From: JAKAVK01 sp964419095
GTDB lineage: Archaea; Micrarchaeota; Micrarchaeia; Micrarchaeales; CABMGC01
Direction: 5' to 3'
NCBI GenBank assembly: GCA_964419095.1
Contig: CAYQOG010000004.1
Location: 1 to 45,664, forward strand
Length of the DNA stretch: 45,664 bases
Shown: positions 1 through 8,088 of the stretch, piece by piece
Numbering within the stretch: the first letter of the stretch is position 1
How the letters are laid out: every line of letters starts with the position of its first letter
Translations under genes and position numbers: made by a program
Notes under the pieces: generated by a model
Told to the model about the DNA's origin: nothing
What the model saw: the letters and a program-made list of their open reading frames with translations, nothing else
Databases searched by the model: none

Positions 1-385
1 CGAAGTTGGTGTAAGGCTGGTCTCCGCCGATCACGTTTGCAGTTATTGACTCAGTCTGTCCGACGTCTATGACTGAGTTGGGGACTGTTATCTGAGGCGT
101 TCCGAAGCCGAGTGCAGGGTAGACCTTGACGCTTCCTGTTCCGGTAGCGTGTTGTGAAGCCGAGTCTGTCACCGTGACAGATATTGCGTCAGTTCCTACG
201 TTGCTGCTGTTTCCTGTGAATGTTATCGTGTTCGTATTCTGGTTCAGCGTGACTCCATTTACAGTCCATACGAAATTGGTGTAAGGAGTTGTGCCACCGA
301 CTACGTTGGCTGTTATTGATTCTACCTGGCCTACGTCTATCACTGAGTTGGGCACCGTTATCTGAGGAGTGCCGAATCCTAAGGC
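1..385 (-). repeat. 270-bp in-frame tandem repeat in the adhesin gene
   Basis: The bases around 371-385 and 101-115 (minus-strand codons for the ALGFGTPQ motif) are near-identical and exactly 270 bp apart, so the unit is 90 codons. One full unit spans about 116-385 and a second partial unit spans 1-115. More copies probably lie outside the window. Confidence 0.8.
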
Positions 386-1099
386 AGTGTTTACTGTAAG
401 CGAGACTGGATTTGATGTCACAGTATAAGGATTAAGCGTTCCTTTATCTGTTGCGGTGGCGGTATAGGTGTATGTGCCTGCTGCAGGCGTAAAAGTGAGG
501 TGTAATACTCCGTTGTATGGAATGCTGTTTGATACGGTTATCACGTTTCCGTTCTGGTCCGTTATCGTCACAGTGAACGGACCTGTTCCGTATGCCAGGT
601 TTACAGTGAGCGTATCAGGCTGGCCAGCATCTATCAGCGTATTGCTCGTAGACAGCGCTGCTGTAGGGGCCTCATTGAGAAGCATGTTTGTTGCGGATGA
701 ATTTTGGACATAAGGGTTGCCATCATATGATGTCAGTTGGAAGATGAAGCCATATGTGCCAGTGGTTGTTGAAACAGTTGTGGGGAATATGCAAACATGC
801 TTCGTGTCTGCGCCGAGCGGGATGCTTGCCGAAGGGCATGTGCTGTTGTCTATAAAGAGAGATCCTGCTTCTGAGAGGGTCTGCTTTGACTGGCCGGGTG
901 CGGCTGCAAGCCAGTTGTATGTATATGAGTATGAGCTGTACGCACTAGGCAGGCACTCTATAACGTTGACGGTCTGGCCCTGGTCATATGCTGCGCCTGA
1001 AACGCCGCAGCTGGGCGAACTTGCAGAAACAGTCTGTGAGAAAGGCAGCAACGCTACTACGAGAAGCCCCAGAAACATGAAGATTGTTTGTTTGCTCAT
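1..1099 (-). CDS. Large secreted repeat adhesin, N-terminal part (runs off window)
   Basis: The minus frame is open from an ATG at 1099 to the window edge, giving 366 visible residues and no stop. It starts with a signal peptide (basic MSKQ, then a hydrophobic run ending near TVSA at residue 26). An extracellular region of about 110 residues with several Cys follows, then an Ig-like stretch rich in V/T/S/N. Two copies of a 90-residue module begin LGFGTPQITVPNSVIDVGQ; the second is cut by the window edge. This architecture is typical of archaeal surface adhesins or S-layer-associated proteins with PKD or Ig-like beta-sandwich repeats. It is the third of three same-strand genes for secreted proteins. 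Substrate or partner cannot be told. The gene call is firm; the family call is from composition and repeat pattern. Confidence 0.8.
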   Translation of the reverse strand, partial: MSKQTIFMFLGLLVVALLPFSQTVSASSPSCGVSGAAYDQGQTVNVIECLPSAYSSYSYTYNWLAAAPGQSKQTLSEAGSLFIDNSTCPSASIPLGADTKHVCIFPTTVSTTTGTYGFIFQLTSYDGNPYVQNSSATNMLLNEAPTAALSTSNTLIDAGQPDTLTVNLAYGTGPFTVTITDQNGNVITVSNSIPYNGVLHLTFTPAAGTYTYTATATDKGTLNPYTVTSNPVSLTVNTALGFGTPQITVPNSVIDVGQVESITANVVGGTTPYTNFVWTVNGVTLNQNTNTITFTGNSSNVGTDAISVTVTDSASQHATGTGSVKVYPALGFGTPQITVPNSVIDVGQTESITANVIGGDQPYTNF

Positions 1100-1121
1100 A
1101 CGCTCACATATTATATTAGTA

Positions 1122-1382
1122 TTATACTGAAGGTGCTGGCGGTGGCGGTGGCGGTGGCGTGTTTGCCGTAGAGTCTGTCGTTGCCACCTGAGGCGCTGTT
1201 GTTGTTAGTGTCGAATTGGTTGCGATTGAGTTGGTGACTGTGGAGTTTGTCGATGTGGAGTTTGCAGGAGGCACAGTGGTTGTGGGAACCGATGTCGTGG
1301 TTGTGGAAATCTGCGCGTACGCAGTTGCAGAAAGCACTGCTATCGAAAGGATTGCCAGGAATGCGATGTTTTTGGGGTTCAT
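1122..1382 (-). CDS. Small secreted Thr/Asn-rich protein with poly-proline tail
   Basis: This protein has 86 residues from the ATG at 1382; a GTG three codons upstream is possible. A signal peptide (MNPKN, a hydrophobic stretch, then TAYAQ) is followed by a low-complexity region of Thr, Ser, Asn and Val with NST-type N-glycosylation sequons. The tail has seven prolines ending in APSV. No folded domain is visible. It lies between the poly-Pro membrane protein (1404-2207) and the adhesin (stop 22 bp before the adhesin ATG), so the three probably form one transcript. It could be a cell-wall linker or spacer protein. Function unknown. Confidence 0.6.
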   Translation of the reverse strand: MNPKNIAFLAILSIAVLSATAYAQISTTTTSVPTTTVPPANSTSTNSTVTNSIATNSTLTTTAPQVATTDSTANTPPPPPPPAPSV

Positions 1383-1403
1383 GCTATGCACTTTTAAGTA
1401 TTA

Positions 1404-2207
1404 TCAAGTTGTTCCAGGAGGGGGAGGTGGCGGCGGCGGCGTAGGCTTAGGCGGAGGCAGCGGAATAGTTGTTGTAGTGGTCGTGGTTGTCGGGGGAGGC
1501 GGTGGTGCGGTTGTCGTTGTAGTAGGTGGCGCCGTCGTGGTTGTCGGGGGAGGTGCTGGTTTTGTAGTTGTAGTAGTTGTTACAGGTGGTTTTGGCTTTG
1601 TAGTAGTATGTGTGACAGCAGGTGTTGGAGCAGGCGCGGTGGTTGTGGTTGTTGGAGCAGGCTTTGGTTTGGGTGCAGGCACAGTGCATACTTTCTCTAT
1701 CTTGGTCTTATACTTGGTTACTGTTACTATCTTGGCGCCCTGTCCTGAAAGCCCAAGCGCGATTGCGAGGGCCGCTATTGTTGCAGCGCCTCCGGTAAAT
1801 ATTGCCTTTGCCATAGGCGTAGCGTCAGTCCACCAGAATGGAATTATGCCGAACCTCCTCTTCTTCTCCGGCTCCTCCTCTTCTGACTGGCCATTCCCGC
1901 CTTTTGTGCCGCCGTTTCCCGAACCAGATCCCGTCTGCGTTGCCGGAGTCCCGGTTGCAGGGGTTGTTGCTATGCCCTGATTAATTCCCGATGCATGCTC
2001 TGTAGGCCCTACCATGTTGCGTGTGCGCATCACGCTTGAAAGCTCTGAGAGCTTTGGCCCGCTTGCATATAAGTATATACTCTTATTAGATATGGATCCG
2101 GTGAAGTTGGATGATGTCCCTGTGTAATTAGATGTTGCGCCAAACTGGACCATGGCAGGTGTGCCTGCTTGCGGCGCCCTGTTGCTTCTCGTGATAGTCG
2201 AATTCAT
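1404..2207 (-). CDS. Membrane-anchored protein with long Thr/Pro extracellular stalk
   Basis: From the ATG at 2207 the protein has 267 residues. The N-terminal third is Ser/Gly/Thr-rich, then comes an acidic and basic patch (EEEEPEKKRR), one membrane segment (about AKAIFTGGAATIAALAIALGL), and an outside stalk made almost only of Thr, Pro, Ala and Lys ending in eight prolines plus GTT. This suits an N-in, C-out single-pass protein with a wall-spanning stalk. The frame stays open upstream to a TTG at 2378, and a TATA-like box (about 2399-2408) sits about 25 bp before that TTG, so a 57-residue basic extension is possible. The ATG has an AAAGGA sequence 6 nt upstream. Function unknown. Confidence 0.6.
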   Translation of the reverse strand: MNSTITRSNRAPQAGTPAMVQFGATSNYTGTSSNFTGSISNKSIYLYASGPKLSELSSVMRTRNMVGPTEHASGINQGIATTPATGTPATQTGSGSGNGGTKGGNGQSEEEEPEKKRRFGIIPFWWTDATPMAKAIFTGGAATIAALAIALGLSGQGAKIVTVTKYKTKIEKVCTVPAPKPKPAPTTTTTAPAPTPAVTHTTTKPKPPVTTTTTTKPAPPPTTTTAPPTTTTTAPPPPPTTTTTTTTIPLPPPKPTPPPPPPPPGTT

Positions 2208-2635
2208 GAAATTTCCTTTGTTTGGCACATCTGAATGTGCCTTTTGCCTGTTGTCCTCCCGCCAGCGCCTTTTTTGGATACTCTCCTTGCCTTCCTTAAG
2301 AACCTTTGCTCTGTTTCGTTCAGATTTACTGAGATTCCACAGCGTCCGCCTCCAACAAACGCCTGCCTTGCCAGACAAGTACTATTGGAGGGCAAATGAT
2401 ATAAAGGTTTCTCGATGCGAGGGTTTTCCAGTTGCGCTCTTGTGCCGGTAAACGGCAATACTCTTTATGCTGGGACTCCTATTTATATGTGTCTAATCTT
2501 AGCAGTTTCATGGTCCATATTTGTTAATATGGTACGCATGGAACTGGCTTTCAGGGATAAACGAATACGGGCATAGGCATGTCTGATATCGTTCCCTTTT
2601 AGCTAAGGGCTTGCAGCTGCCATATGCTCAAGAGC
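2208..2635. other. Gap without a supported gene
   Basis: Both strands have only short or unconvincing frames here. It may hold the 5' extension of the gene ending at 1404. Two AT-rich boxes read on the minus strand as TATA elements (about 2399-2408, and ATATAAATAGG at about 2480). No structured RNA or repeat was recognised. Confidence 0.4.
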
Positions 2636-2857
2636 TCACTTGCTGATGTAGCTCGAGAGGTATGCAGGCATCATGTTCCCGACAGGTCCTCCGCTTGAGA
2701 GGCTGACCGGGTTCTGGCTCTCGGTCAGCGTGTTGCCTGCAACTGCGTACGCGCTGGATATACTCCTGCAATAAGAGAATTGGCTATCAAACTGCACTGG
2801 ATTGGGGTGCATTTCTCCATTTCGATTTAACCGCAGTTGGTCAGGACAGTATCTCAC
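2636..2857 (-). pseudogene. Remnant resembling the C-terminus of the B-type surface protein
   Basis: A 73-codon frame follows the A-type gene by 14 bp. Its last residues, MMPAYLSSYISK, resemble the C-termini of the two B-type proteins here (VMPPYLAQYLK at 3668-4507; VLPAYFVDYLN at 7207-8079). It lacks the signal anchor and most of the B domain, so it is probably a decayed third B copy or the scar of a recombination that removed a further cassette. The similarity is short, and translation as a small free peptide cannot be excluded. Confidence 0.45.
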
Positions 2858-2871
2858 TTTGGTGCGTTGCG

Positions 2872-3651
2872 CTAAGTCACCACGTCGCCGTGGTCGACCA
2901 TGCCGGCTGACGAATTTATGGTGCTTACCATGGCTGCGGTATTGCCGTACAGGAATGTGGCGTTTGCGCCGATTATTTTGAAATAGGGAGGTGTTGTGTG
3001 AAGATAAGGCACGCTCCAGAGGTAGGGCGTCGGGTCGCCTGATTGCGTGCCGTATAGCTTCCTCAGATCGGCTGTTGTGCCGCCGAAGTTGAATGAGCCT
3101 ATGAACCCGTTTAGGGTCATCGACCTGTTCAGCTGCCCCGGCACCTGGGCATAATAGACCTCATGGAAGGTGCCGGAGCCGTTGGCAGGCTCAGTTATCC
3201 CGTTGTTTGGACTCCTTGCCCCTGCAACCGTCGCCCAGGTGCCATTGAACGTAACCATTACGTAATATGAGTTGTTGCCGATGCTCTTGATCTGCACATT
3301 TTTGGTGTAATTGCCTATTGACCAGTACCATCCTCCACTGCCATATCCCTCGTCGTTGCATACGTTGAACGTTATGTTTGCAATGCTGCCGTTCAGGGGA
3401 GATGCTGCCAGCGCAGGCAAAACTTTGTTCGTGCACTGTGCCAGCTGCGCAGACGAAGTTACCGCGTGGACTGCATTGATGGCGGATGGCGACTGCGGCT
3501 GCGGAGCCTGCATGGGAATGCCTTGCCTTAGGTATGCGCCGTAGGATATGGCCGCGATGCCTCCGACAGCCATGACTATTGCGTATATTAATTCCCTGGA
3601 GACTCGGCTGGCACGCTTGTTTCCGTGTCTGCGCCTTTGCCTCTTTGCCAT
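2872..3651 (-). CDS. A-type cassette surface protein (copy 1)
   Basis: 259 residues. A very basic N-terminus (MAKRQRRRHGNKR) precedes one membrane segment (about residues 21-42), so most of the protein lies outside the cell. The ectodomain has many NxS/T sequons and the motifs VCNDEG, IGNYTKNVQ, GTWATVAGARSP and NGFIGSFNFGGT, all shared with the second copy at 6381-7187. Both copies have a Cys upstream of the VCNDE Cys, a possible disulfide, and both end G-D-(V/I)-V-T. It is the last gene of the C-B-A cassette, 16 bp after the B gene. No known family is recognised; a secreted pilus, S-layer or adhesion component is the simplest inference. Confidence 0.75.
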   Translation of the reverse strand: MAKRQRRRHGNKRASRVSRELIYAIVMAVGGIAAISYGAYLRQGIPMQAPQPQSPSAINAVHAVTSSAQLAQCTNKVLPALAASPLNGSIANITFNVCNDEGYGSGGWYWSIGNYTKNVQIKSIGNNSYYVMVTFNGTWATVAGARSPNNGITEPANGSGTFHEVYYAQVPGQLNRSMTLNGFIGSFNFGGTTADLRKLYGTQSGDPTPYLWSVPYLHTTPPYFKIIGANATFLYGNTAAMVSTINSSAGMVDHGDVVT

Positions 3652-3667
3652 ATAATCAGTTTCTTGT

Positions 3668-4507
3668 TTACTTCAGATATTGCGCAAGGTACGGCGGCAT
3701 CACGCTGCTCTTCGAGACATTTGTCGATATATCAACAGCGTGGAGCTGTATCATCAGGGTGTTGTTCGATGCGCTATATGCAGGGTCATTGAGCAGGAGC
3801 TGGTACCATACGGGCACCCCGTACTGCGTTGACGTGTAGATAGTCAAGTTGCCATGTATGGCGGGATTCTTCGGATCATGCAGGTCGGTGTGGAAATATG
3901 AGAATGGCACTGTGACGTAATGCGATGGCCCGAACGTCGGCGAGTAGTTGTCCGTCGAGTTGGTCCATACCAATGCGGACATGTTGCTCAGGTACAACCC
4001 GCTCAGCTTAGTGACATAGACGCGCTGCGAGAGGTTGAGGAAATTAAGCACTCCGAAGTGGTTGAAGGAGAGCGCGCCGGCATTTGAGCAGTTGTAGCTG
4101 GGCGCGGCAGCCTGCTTGGCGCATATGTACTCGGTGCCGTTTACATAGAAGAGCTGGTCCACCATTGTATTACTGTTGTTGAGATTGTCCTGTATTGCAA
4201 AGTTGAAATTGGCCAGGCTTCCATACTTAGTATAGTTTATTGTCTGGGAATCTATGCTCCTGCTGGCCTTAGGCGTAGTAGAAGGGTAATTCTCGTAATA
4301 CACATATGTCATTGAGACATTCTCGTTGCTGATTGCGCCCAGTGACCTGTTGGATAGCCCGCCGAGCGAGTTGTATTCTGCTGCCGTAGTAGTAATTGAA
4401 GTCTGAGGATGTTGGTTAGGCGAGGCTTTCAGCGCCATGTAGAGCACGGCCACTAAGGCAACAGCCAATAGCACCACAACCGCAGCCTTTATCGCATTTG
4501 AAACCAT
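3668..4507 (-). CDS. B-type cassette surface protein (copy 1)
   Basis: 279 residues. A short cytoplasmic N-terminus and membrane segment (MVSNAIKAAVVVLLAVALVA) are followed by an ectodomain rich in Asn, Ser, Tyr and N-glycosylation sequons. Features shared with the paralogue at 7207-8079 include the YVNGT motif before a Cys pair, then F..FG(V/L)LN..N(L/M)SQR.Y, an ALVW/NLVW segment and the closing P-(P/A)-Y-(L/F)-x-x-Y-L. It starts 9 bp after the C gene stops and ends 16 bp before the A gene, so it is in an operon. Function unknown. Confidence 0.75.
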   Translation of the reverse strand: MVSNAIKAAVVVLLAVALVAVLYMALKASPNQHPQTSITTTAAEYNSLGGLSNRSLGAISNENVSMTYVYYENYPSTTPKASRSIDSQTINYTKYGSLANFNFAIQDNLNNSNTMVDQLFYVNGTEYICAKQAAAPSYNCSNAGALSFNHFGVLNFLNLSQRVYVTKLSGLYLSNMSALVWTNSTDNYSPTFGPSHYVTVPFSYFHTDLHDPKNPAIHGNLTIYTSTQYGVPVWYQLLLNDPAYSASNNTLMIQLHAVDISTNVSKSSVMPPYLAQYLK

Positions 4508-4516
4508 ATGACCATC

Positions 4517-6160
4517 TCAGCAAGTGTAGCTATCACAGCCATCGCTGTCGTCGCTGGTAGTTCCTTCGGCATTTCCGAGGCTGTCAGTGGCGCCGCAGGT
4601 GTGGCAGAGGTTGTATGACCCGCCGTTGCAGTCGTTGTTCGCGCCTCCCTCATATACAAAACCTGCAAGGTTTGTGCACTGGTCCGCATAGTTGCCATTG
4701 CACACGAAGGAACCGGTGTAACCGTCTGTGCCGCAGCCGTAAGGAAGCCCTCCCCCGACCGTAGTTGTCGACGAGTAACCGGCAGCGGTGAATACCGCCT
4801 GCACGTTCTCGACGCAGCCGCTTGTTCCGGTGCACCAGAAGCTCGAACTCTGCGATGTTGATGAACCTGACCATTGGCAGTCAAGGCAGGCGGGGCTTCC
4901 GCTGCTGAGGTCCCAACCCGAGAACGTATATCCGGAGATATTGCCGGCGCTTATAGGGTATGCTGACCCCGCAGTGATGCCATAGGTTGCAGTGCCTGCG
5001 CCTGGACTGAGCGGGGCGCCTGAAGGGCTTGAATCGTACATGTATAGCGTCCAGGTGCCGACTGTCGTGGTTGAATACGCTACCGTGGTCGTTGAATACG
5101 CTATCGTGGTCGTTGAGGAATATCCCACAGTCGTGGTGGAGGAAGACTGAAGGGTCGTTGTCGAGGCTTGTGCGTTGAAGTTTGCGGTCTCAGTTACAGG
5201 TGCTGACATCGTGAAGTGCGCAGGGTCTGATCCGCTGTAAAGGTTTCCGGACCATGACGAGAATGTATATCCTCCGCTTGTTCCTGCAGAGGCGGTTACT
5301 GCTGAATTGGCGGTTACCCAGTAGCTTCCTCCGCCTAGGTTTGTGGCGCAACCAGATGTGCAGGTTGGCGATCCTCCTGCAGACGGGCTTGCTGCAAGTG
5401 TGAGCTTATATGCCAGAGTGCCGTAGTTCGCGGTTACCGTGCAGTTGTAGGATGCGGTGACTATGCCTACCGTATTGCTAACGCCGCAACCCGAAACAGT
5501 GGGGCCTGTCACCTCGGTGCTGGCTCCTACTATGGCGTTGGCATACGCATAGACAGTCCTTCCTCCTGATGCGGTTAGGATGGTCAAAGGAAGCTGCGCG
5601 TTGGTGTATGTCACACCGTTTATTATGATGACATTACCGCTTAATCCCTGGGTGTTTGCCGCTGCAAACGTAATTGCGAGGGGAGATCCGAAGTATATCA
5701 CAACGTTAGCGGAATAGGTGGAATAATTTGCATAGACTATGACGTTTCCAGTGGTTCTGCTTGAGATGTAGCTGACCGCATTGCCGTTCGAGTCAGTGAC
5801 TACCTTTGTCGGCACCAAGGTTGCAGTTGTGGGAAACTCAGTGAAGTTTACAGTGGCGCCCTGGTAGGGCGATCCGAGGAAGTAGACCGTTGCCGTGAGT
5901 TTGTCCTGAGAACCGGTTGCAGGTTGCGACGCGTTTGCCACGGTCAGGGTAATCGTGAACGGATTCTGCGTATTGCCGCTGAACTGGACAGCTTTGCAGG
6001 AACTGCAGCCCTGCTGGCCTGAGCTGCTATTATTAGTATAATATAATGACAGAAGGGCAATGACCGTCACAGTCACGATCAGAGCCCAGCCGTACTTGGA
6101 TAATGACCTTTTAGTTGCGCTGGTGTGAACCTTTTCTCTCTGCCTTTTGGATCTTGCCAT
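4517..6160 (-). CDS. C-type cassette surface protein with Ig/InlB-like repeats and eight-Cys tail (copy 1)
   Basis: 547 residues. A basic N-terminus and pilin-like anchor (LSKYGWALIVTVTVIALLSLYY, about 19-41) are followed by a CSSC motif (52-55). An invasin-type Ig-like domain (about 60-160, with LTATVYFLGSPYQGATVNF) follows, then a divergent InlB B-repeat-like domain (LAASPSAGGSP to SGYTFSSWSG and APVTETANF, about 250-330), a Ser/Thr linker with YSTTTV repeats, a second SGYTFSGW module and a tail with eight Cys including LCHTCG. The paralogue at 8089-9822 has the same order and the same eight Cys. It is the first gene of the cassette. Probably a surface adhesin or fibre subunit; its ligand cannot be told. 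Confidence 0.8.
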   Translation of the reverse strand: MARSKRQREKVHTSATKRSLSKYGWALIVTVTVIALLSLYYTNNSSSGQQGCSSCKAVQFSGNTQNPFTITLTVANASQPATGSQDKLTATVYFLGSPYQGATVNFTEFPTTATLVPTKVVTDSNGNAVSYISSRTTGNVIVYANYSTYSANVVIYFGSPLAITFAAANTQGLSGNVIIINGVTYTNAQLPLTILTASGGRTVYAYANAIVGASTEVTGPTVSGCGVSNTVGIVTASYNCTVTANYGTLAYKLTLAASPSAGGSPTCTSGCATNLGGGSYWVTANSAVTASAGTSGGYTFSSWSGNLYSGSDPAHFTMSAPVTETANFNAQASTTTLQSSSTTTVGYSSTTTIAYSTTTVAYSTTTVGTWTLYMYDSSPSGAPLSPGAGTATYGITAGSAYPISAGNISGYTFSGWDLSSGSPACLDCQWSGSSTSQSSSFWCTGTSGCVENVQAVFTAAGYSSTTTVGGGLPYGCGTDGYTGSFVCNGNYADQCTNLAGFVYEGGANNDCNGGSYNLCHTCGATDSLGNAEGTTSDDSDGCDSYTC

Positions 6161-6192
6161 TGCATCCCGTTAGTTGTATAAAGAATGAAAAG

Positions 6193-6202
6193 TATTTAAA
6201 TG
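6193..6202 (-). promoter_or_regulatory. TATA box of the copy-1 cassette
   Basis: The minus strand reads CATTTAAATAC about 35 bp before the ATG at 6160, so transcription should start near 6170 with a short leader. This gives the second cassette its own promoter even though it follows the first on the same strand. Confidence 0.55.
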
Positions 6203-6212
6203 CCACAGCATT

Positions 6213-6380
6213 TCATGGAAACGCGTATGTGCCGATGTCACCATAGGCAATGCTCTTCCTGATGGAGGTGTAGCTGTTGTCGGATATGATTAGGTTCGTG
6301 CATGCGAAGCAGGAGATAATGCATGGTGCATGGCCATTGCAGGCATGCCTGGCAGCAGGCAAATACTTTGAATTGGCGGC
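6213..6380 (-). pseudogene. In-frame 55-codon open extension after the A2 stop codon
   Basis: Directly after the TAA of the gene 6381-7187, the same frame stays open for 55 codons to a TGA at 6213-6215. It contains no ATG; a TTG seven codons in is the first possible start. The peptide has four closely spaced Cys (ACNGHAPCIISCFAC) and ends SYTSIRKSIAYGDIGT plus four residues. That ending resembles the A2 C-terminus (TYTSTLVNNTFVSKGDIVT). It could be a decayed duplicate of an A-type C-terminus, a small separate protein or a readthrough extension. Confidence 0.4.
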
Positions 6381-7187
6381 TTATGTCACTATGTCTCCTT
6401 TCGAAACAAAGGTATTGTTGACGAGTGTGCTGGTGTAGGTCTGATTCATGTATGTGAAATGCGTGGTGTCGTTTATTAGGTGGATGTATGCCACACTGGC
6501 GTCGAGGCGATAATAAAGCCAGTTATACACATTTGAAGGACCGGTCTGATTGCCATTGGGCTTCAGCAAGTCGGAATATGTGCCATTAAAGTTGAAGCTC
6601 CCTATGAATCCATTCGATGTCAGCGACGTATTGAGCTTCCCCGGTATCTGGGCATACCACACCCCGTAGAAGGTACCGGACCCGTTTGCAGGCTCTATAG
6701 TAGCATTACCAGGGCTCCTTGCCCCATGAATTGTGTGCCATGTGCCGTTCAGAGTGACCTTTCCGAGATATGTGTTGCTGCCCAGATAGCGCAGTTGTAC
6801 GTTCTTGGTGTAGTTCCCGATCGCCCAGTATCCGCCATTGCCCGAGGCCTCGTCATTGCATACGCCGAATGTCATGTTTGCCACCATTCCCTGCAGGGGA
6901 GTCGTGTTGAGTGGCGCCACTTGCTCGTTTGAGCAGTGCCCTGGCGCATATGTTGTGCGTTGCAGGCTGGTAGTGCTGTTTAAATGAGTGGGGTATGAAA
7001 TCATAGGGGTTTGATTCGGCACACCAATCTTGCTTAGTGCATAGATGAGCGCAATCCCCACGACTAGAATGACCGCCGCCAGCATAACCACTGCCCTTGC
7101 ATGCCCGTGACGTCTTATGCTGCTGACGTGCTGGCGCCTTGCGGCCCTATGCGAACTATGCCTATGCACTCCATGAATCTTTGCCAC
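6381..7187 (-). CDS. A-type cassette surface protein (copy 2)
   Basis: 268 residues, a paralogue of 2872-3651. A His/Arg-rich cytoplasmic N-terminus (MAKIHGVHRHSSHRAARR) precedes one membrane segment (about residues 31-52) and an ectodomain with many NxT/S sites. Shared motifs are VCNDEA, IGNYTKNVQL, NGTWHTIHGARSP, EPANGSGTF and NGFIGSFNFNGT. It ends SKGDIVT. It lies 19 bp after its B partner and is the last gene of the upstream cassette. The unusually His-rich cytoplasmic end differs from the Arg/Lys end of copy 1. Function unknown. Confidence 0.75.
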   Translation of the reverse strand: MAKIHGVHRHSSHRAARRQHVSSIRRHGHARAVVMLAAVILVVGIALIYALSKIGVPNQTPMISYPTHLNSTTSLQRTTYAPGHCSNEQVAPLNTTPLQGMVANMTFGVCNDEASGNGGYWAIGNYTKNVQLRYLGSNTYLGKVTLNGTWHTIHGARSPGNATIEPANGSGTFYGVWYAQIPGKLNTSLTSNGFIGSFNFNGTYSDLLKPNGNQTGPSNVYNWLYYRLDASVAYIHLINDTTHFTYMNQTYTSTLVNNTFVSKGDIVT

Positions 7188-7206
7188 GATTTGCCACTTT
7201 ATGGTT

Positions 7207-8079
7207 TTATGTTACCGCACCGTTCTTAGATGCATTACTATTCAGATAATCGACAAAGTATGCAGGCAGGACACTGCTCCTGTTAACTGTTGTGGAGAAG
7301 TTAATCATATTCAGTTGTACCATTGTTGTATCATTCGTCGCGTTGTACAATGGATCGTAAAGCAATACTGTTGTTGATAGGGGAATGTCGTACTTATTCC
7401 ATATGTAAGTATAGAACAACCCGCGTATTCTAGAGTCATTGGGATCGGTCAGCTGAGCGTAGTAGTATGTTGCAGGATATCCGTTTGCGCCATACGTTGC
7501 GTTCTGAACTATATAGTTGCTCCAGACTAGATTGGAGAATGACTGGTATCGGCCTAGGCCGTTTTCGTTGGAGAGGTACGACCTCTGCGACATGTTGATT
7601 AGATTAAGCAGTCCGAATTTCGAGAATGGGGCCGAGCCCTGCGTATGGCATGTCTCATTTGCCTGCCCAGTTGAGTTTGCAGGATTGAAGCAGTAGTAAA
7701 TAGTGCCGTTGACATAGAAGTGGGATCCCAGGGACGAGTAGCTCGGTATGGTAAAACTTGCCAGTCGGCCCATCTTGTTGTACTTGATGGTCTCGTAACT
7801 GCGGAAAAAGCCCTTGAATACCGCGTTGTTTGCAACTGAGCTGTTGGACGGAGACAGTGTCTGGGGCTGTATCTGTGTGTATACGTACCATGCAGTCATG
7901 TTAGGGTTCTGCAGCACTACCGAAGTGGAATGGTTCTCTATGTTTGAGAACGATGTATAATTGGGGTTTATCACTACCGCATGCGGCGGCGCTTTTTGGC
8001 TCGTGAATACGCCTATGAGAACTATGGCTGCTATTATGAGCACAGCAGCAATCGTTACTTTTACAGCATTGCTTGCCAT
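7207..8079 (-). CDS. B-type cassette surface protein (copy 2)
   Basis: 290 residues, a paralogue of 3668-4507. The N-terminal anchor (MASNAVKVTIAAVLIIAAIVLIGVF) is followed by an ectodomain with YVNGTIYYC, a second Cys in ETCH, FSKFGLLNLINMSQRSYL and the closing VLPAYFVDYLN. This copy has an eleven-residue tail beyond that motif. Two Cys follow the YVNGT motif in both copies, which suggests a conserved disulfide. It starts 9 bp after the C gene. Strong sequon density points to an exported, glycosylated ectodomain. Function unknown. Confidence 0.75.
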   Translation of the reverse strand: MASNAVKVTIAAVLIIAAIVLIGVFTSQKAPPHAVVINPNYTSFSNIENHSTSVVLQNPNMTAWYVYTQIQPQTLSPSNSSVANNAVFKGFFRSYETIKYNKMGRLASFTIPSYSSLGSHFYVNGTIYYCFNPANSTGQANETCHTQGSAPFSKFGLLNLINMSQRSYLSNENGLGRYQSFSNLVWSNYIVQNATYGANGYPATYYYAQLTDPNDSRIRGLFYTYIWNKYDIPLSTTVLLYDPLYNATNDTTMVQLNMINFSTTVNRSSVLPAYFVDYLNSNASKNGAVT

Positions 8080-8088
8080 CCAATCACG

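Noticed and set aside
1216..1980. Long plus-strand frame rich in Gly and Val
   Set aside because: It is the complement of the Thr/Pro-coding stalk regions of minus-strand genes; low complexity on one strand keeps the other open.
2204..2458. 84-codon minus frame with basic residues
   Set aside because: It overlaps the possible 5' extension of the gene ending at 1404 in another frame, has no clear start signal and no recognisable domain.
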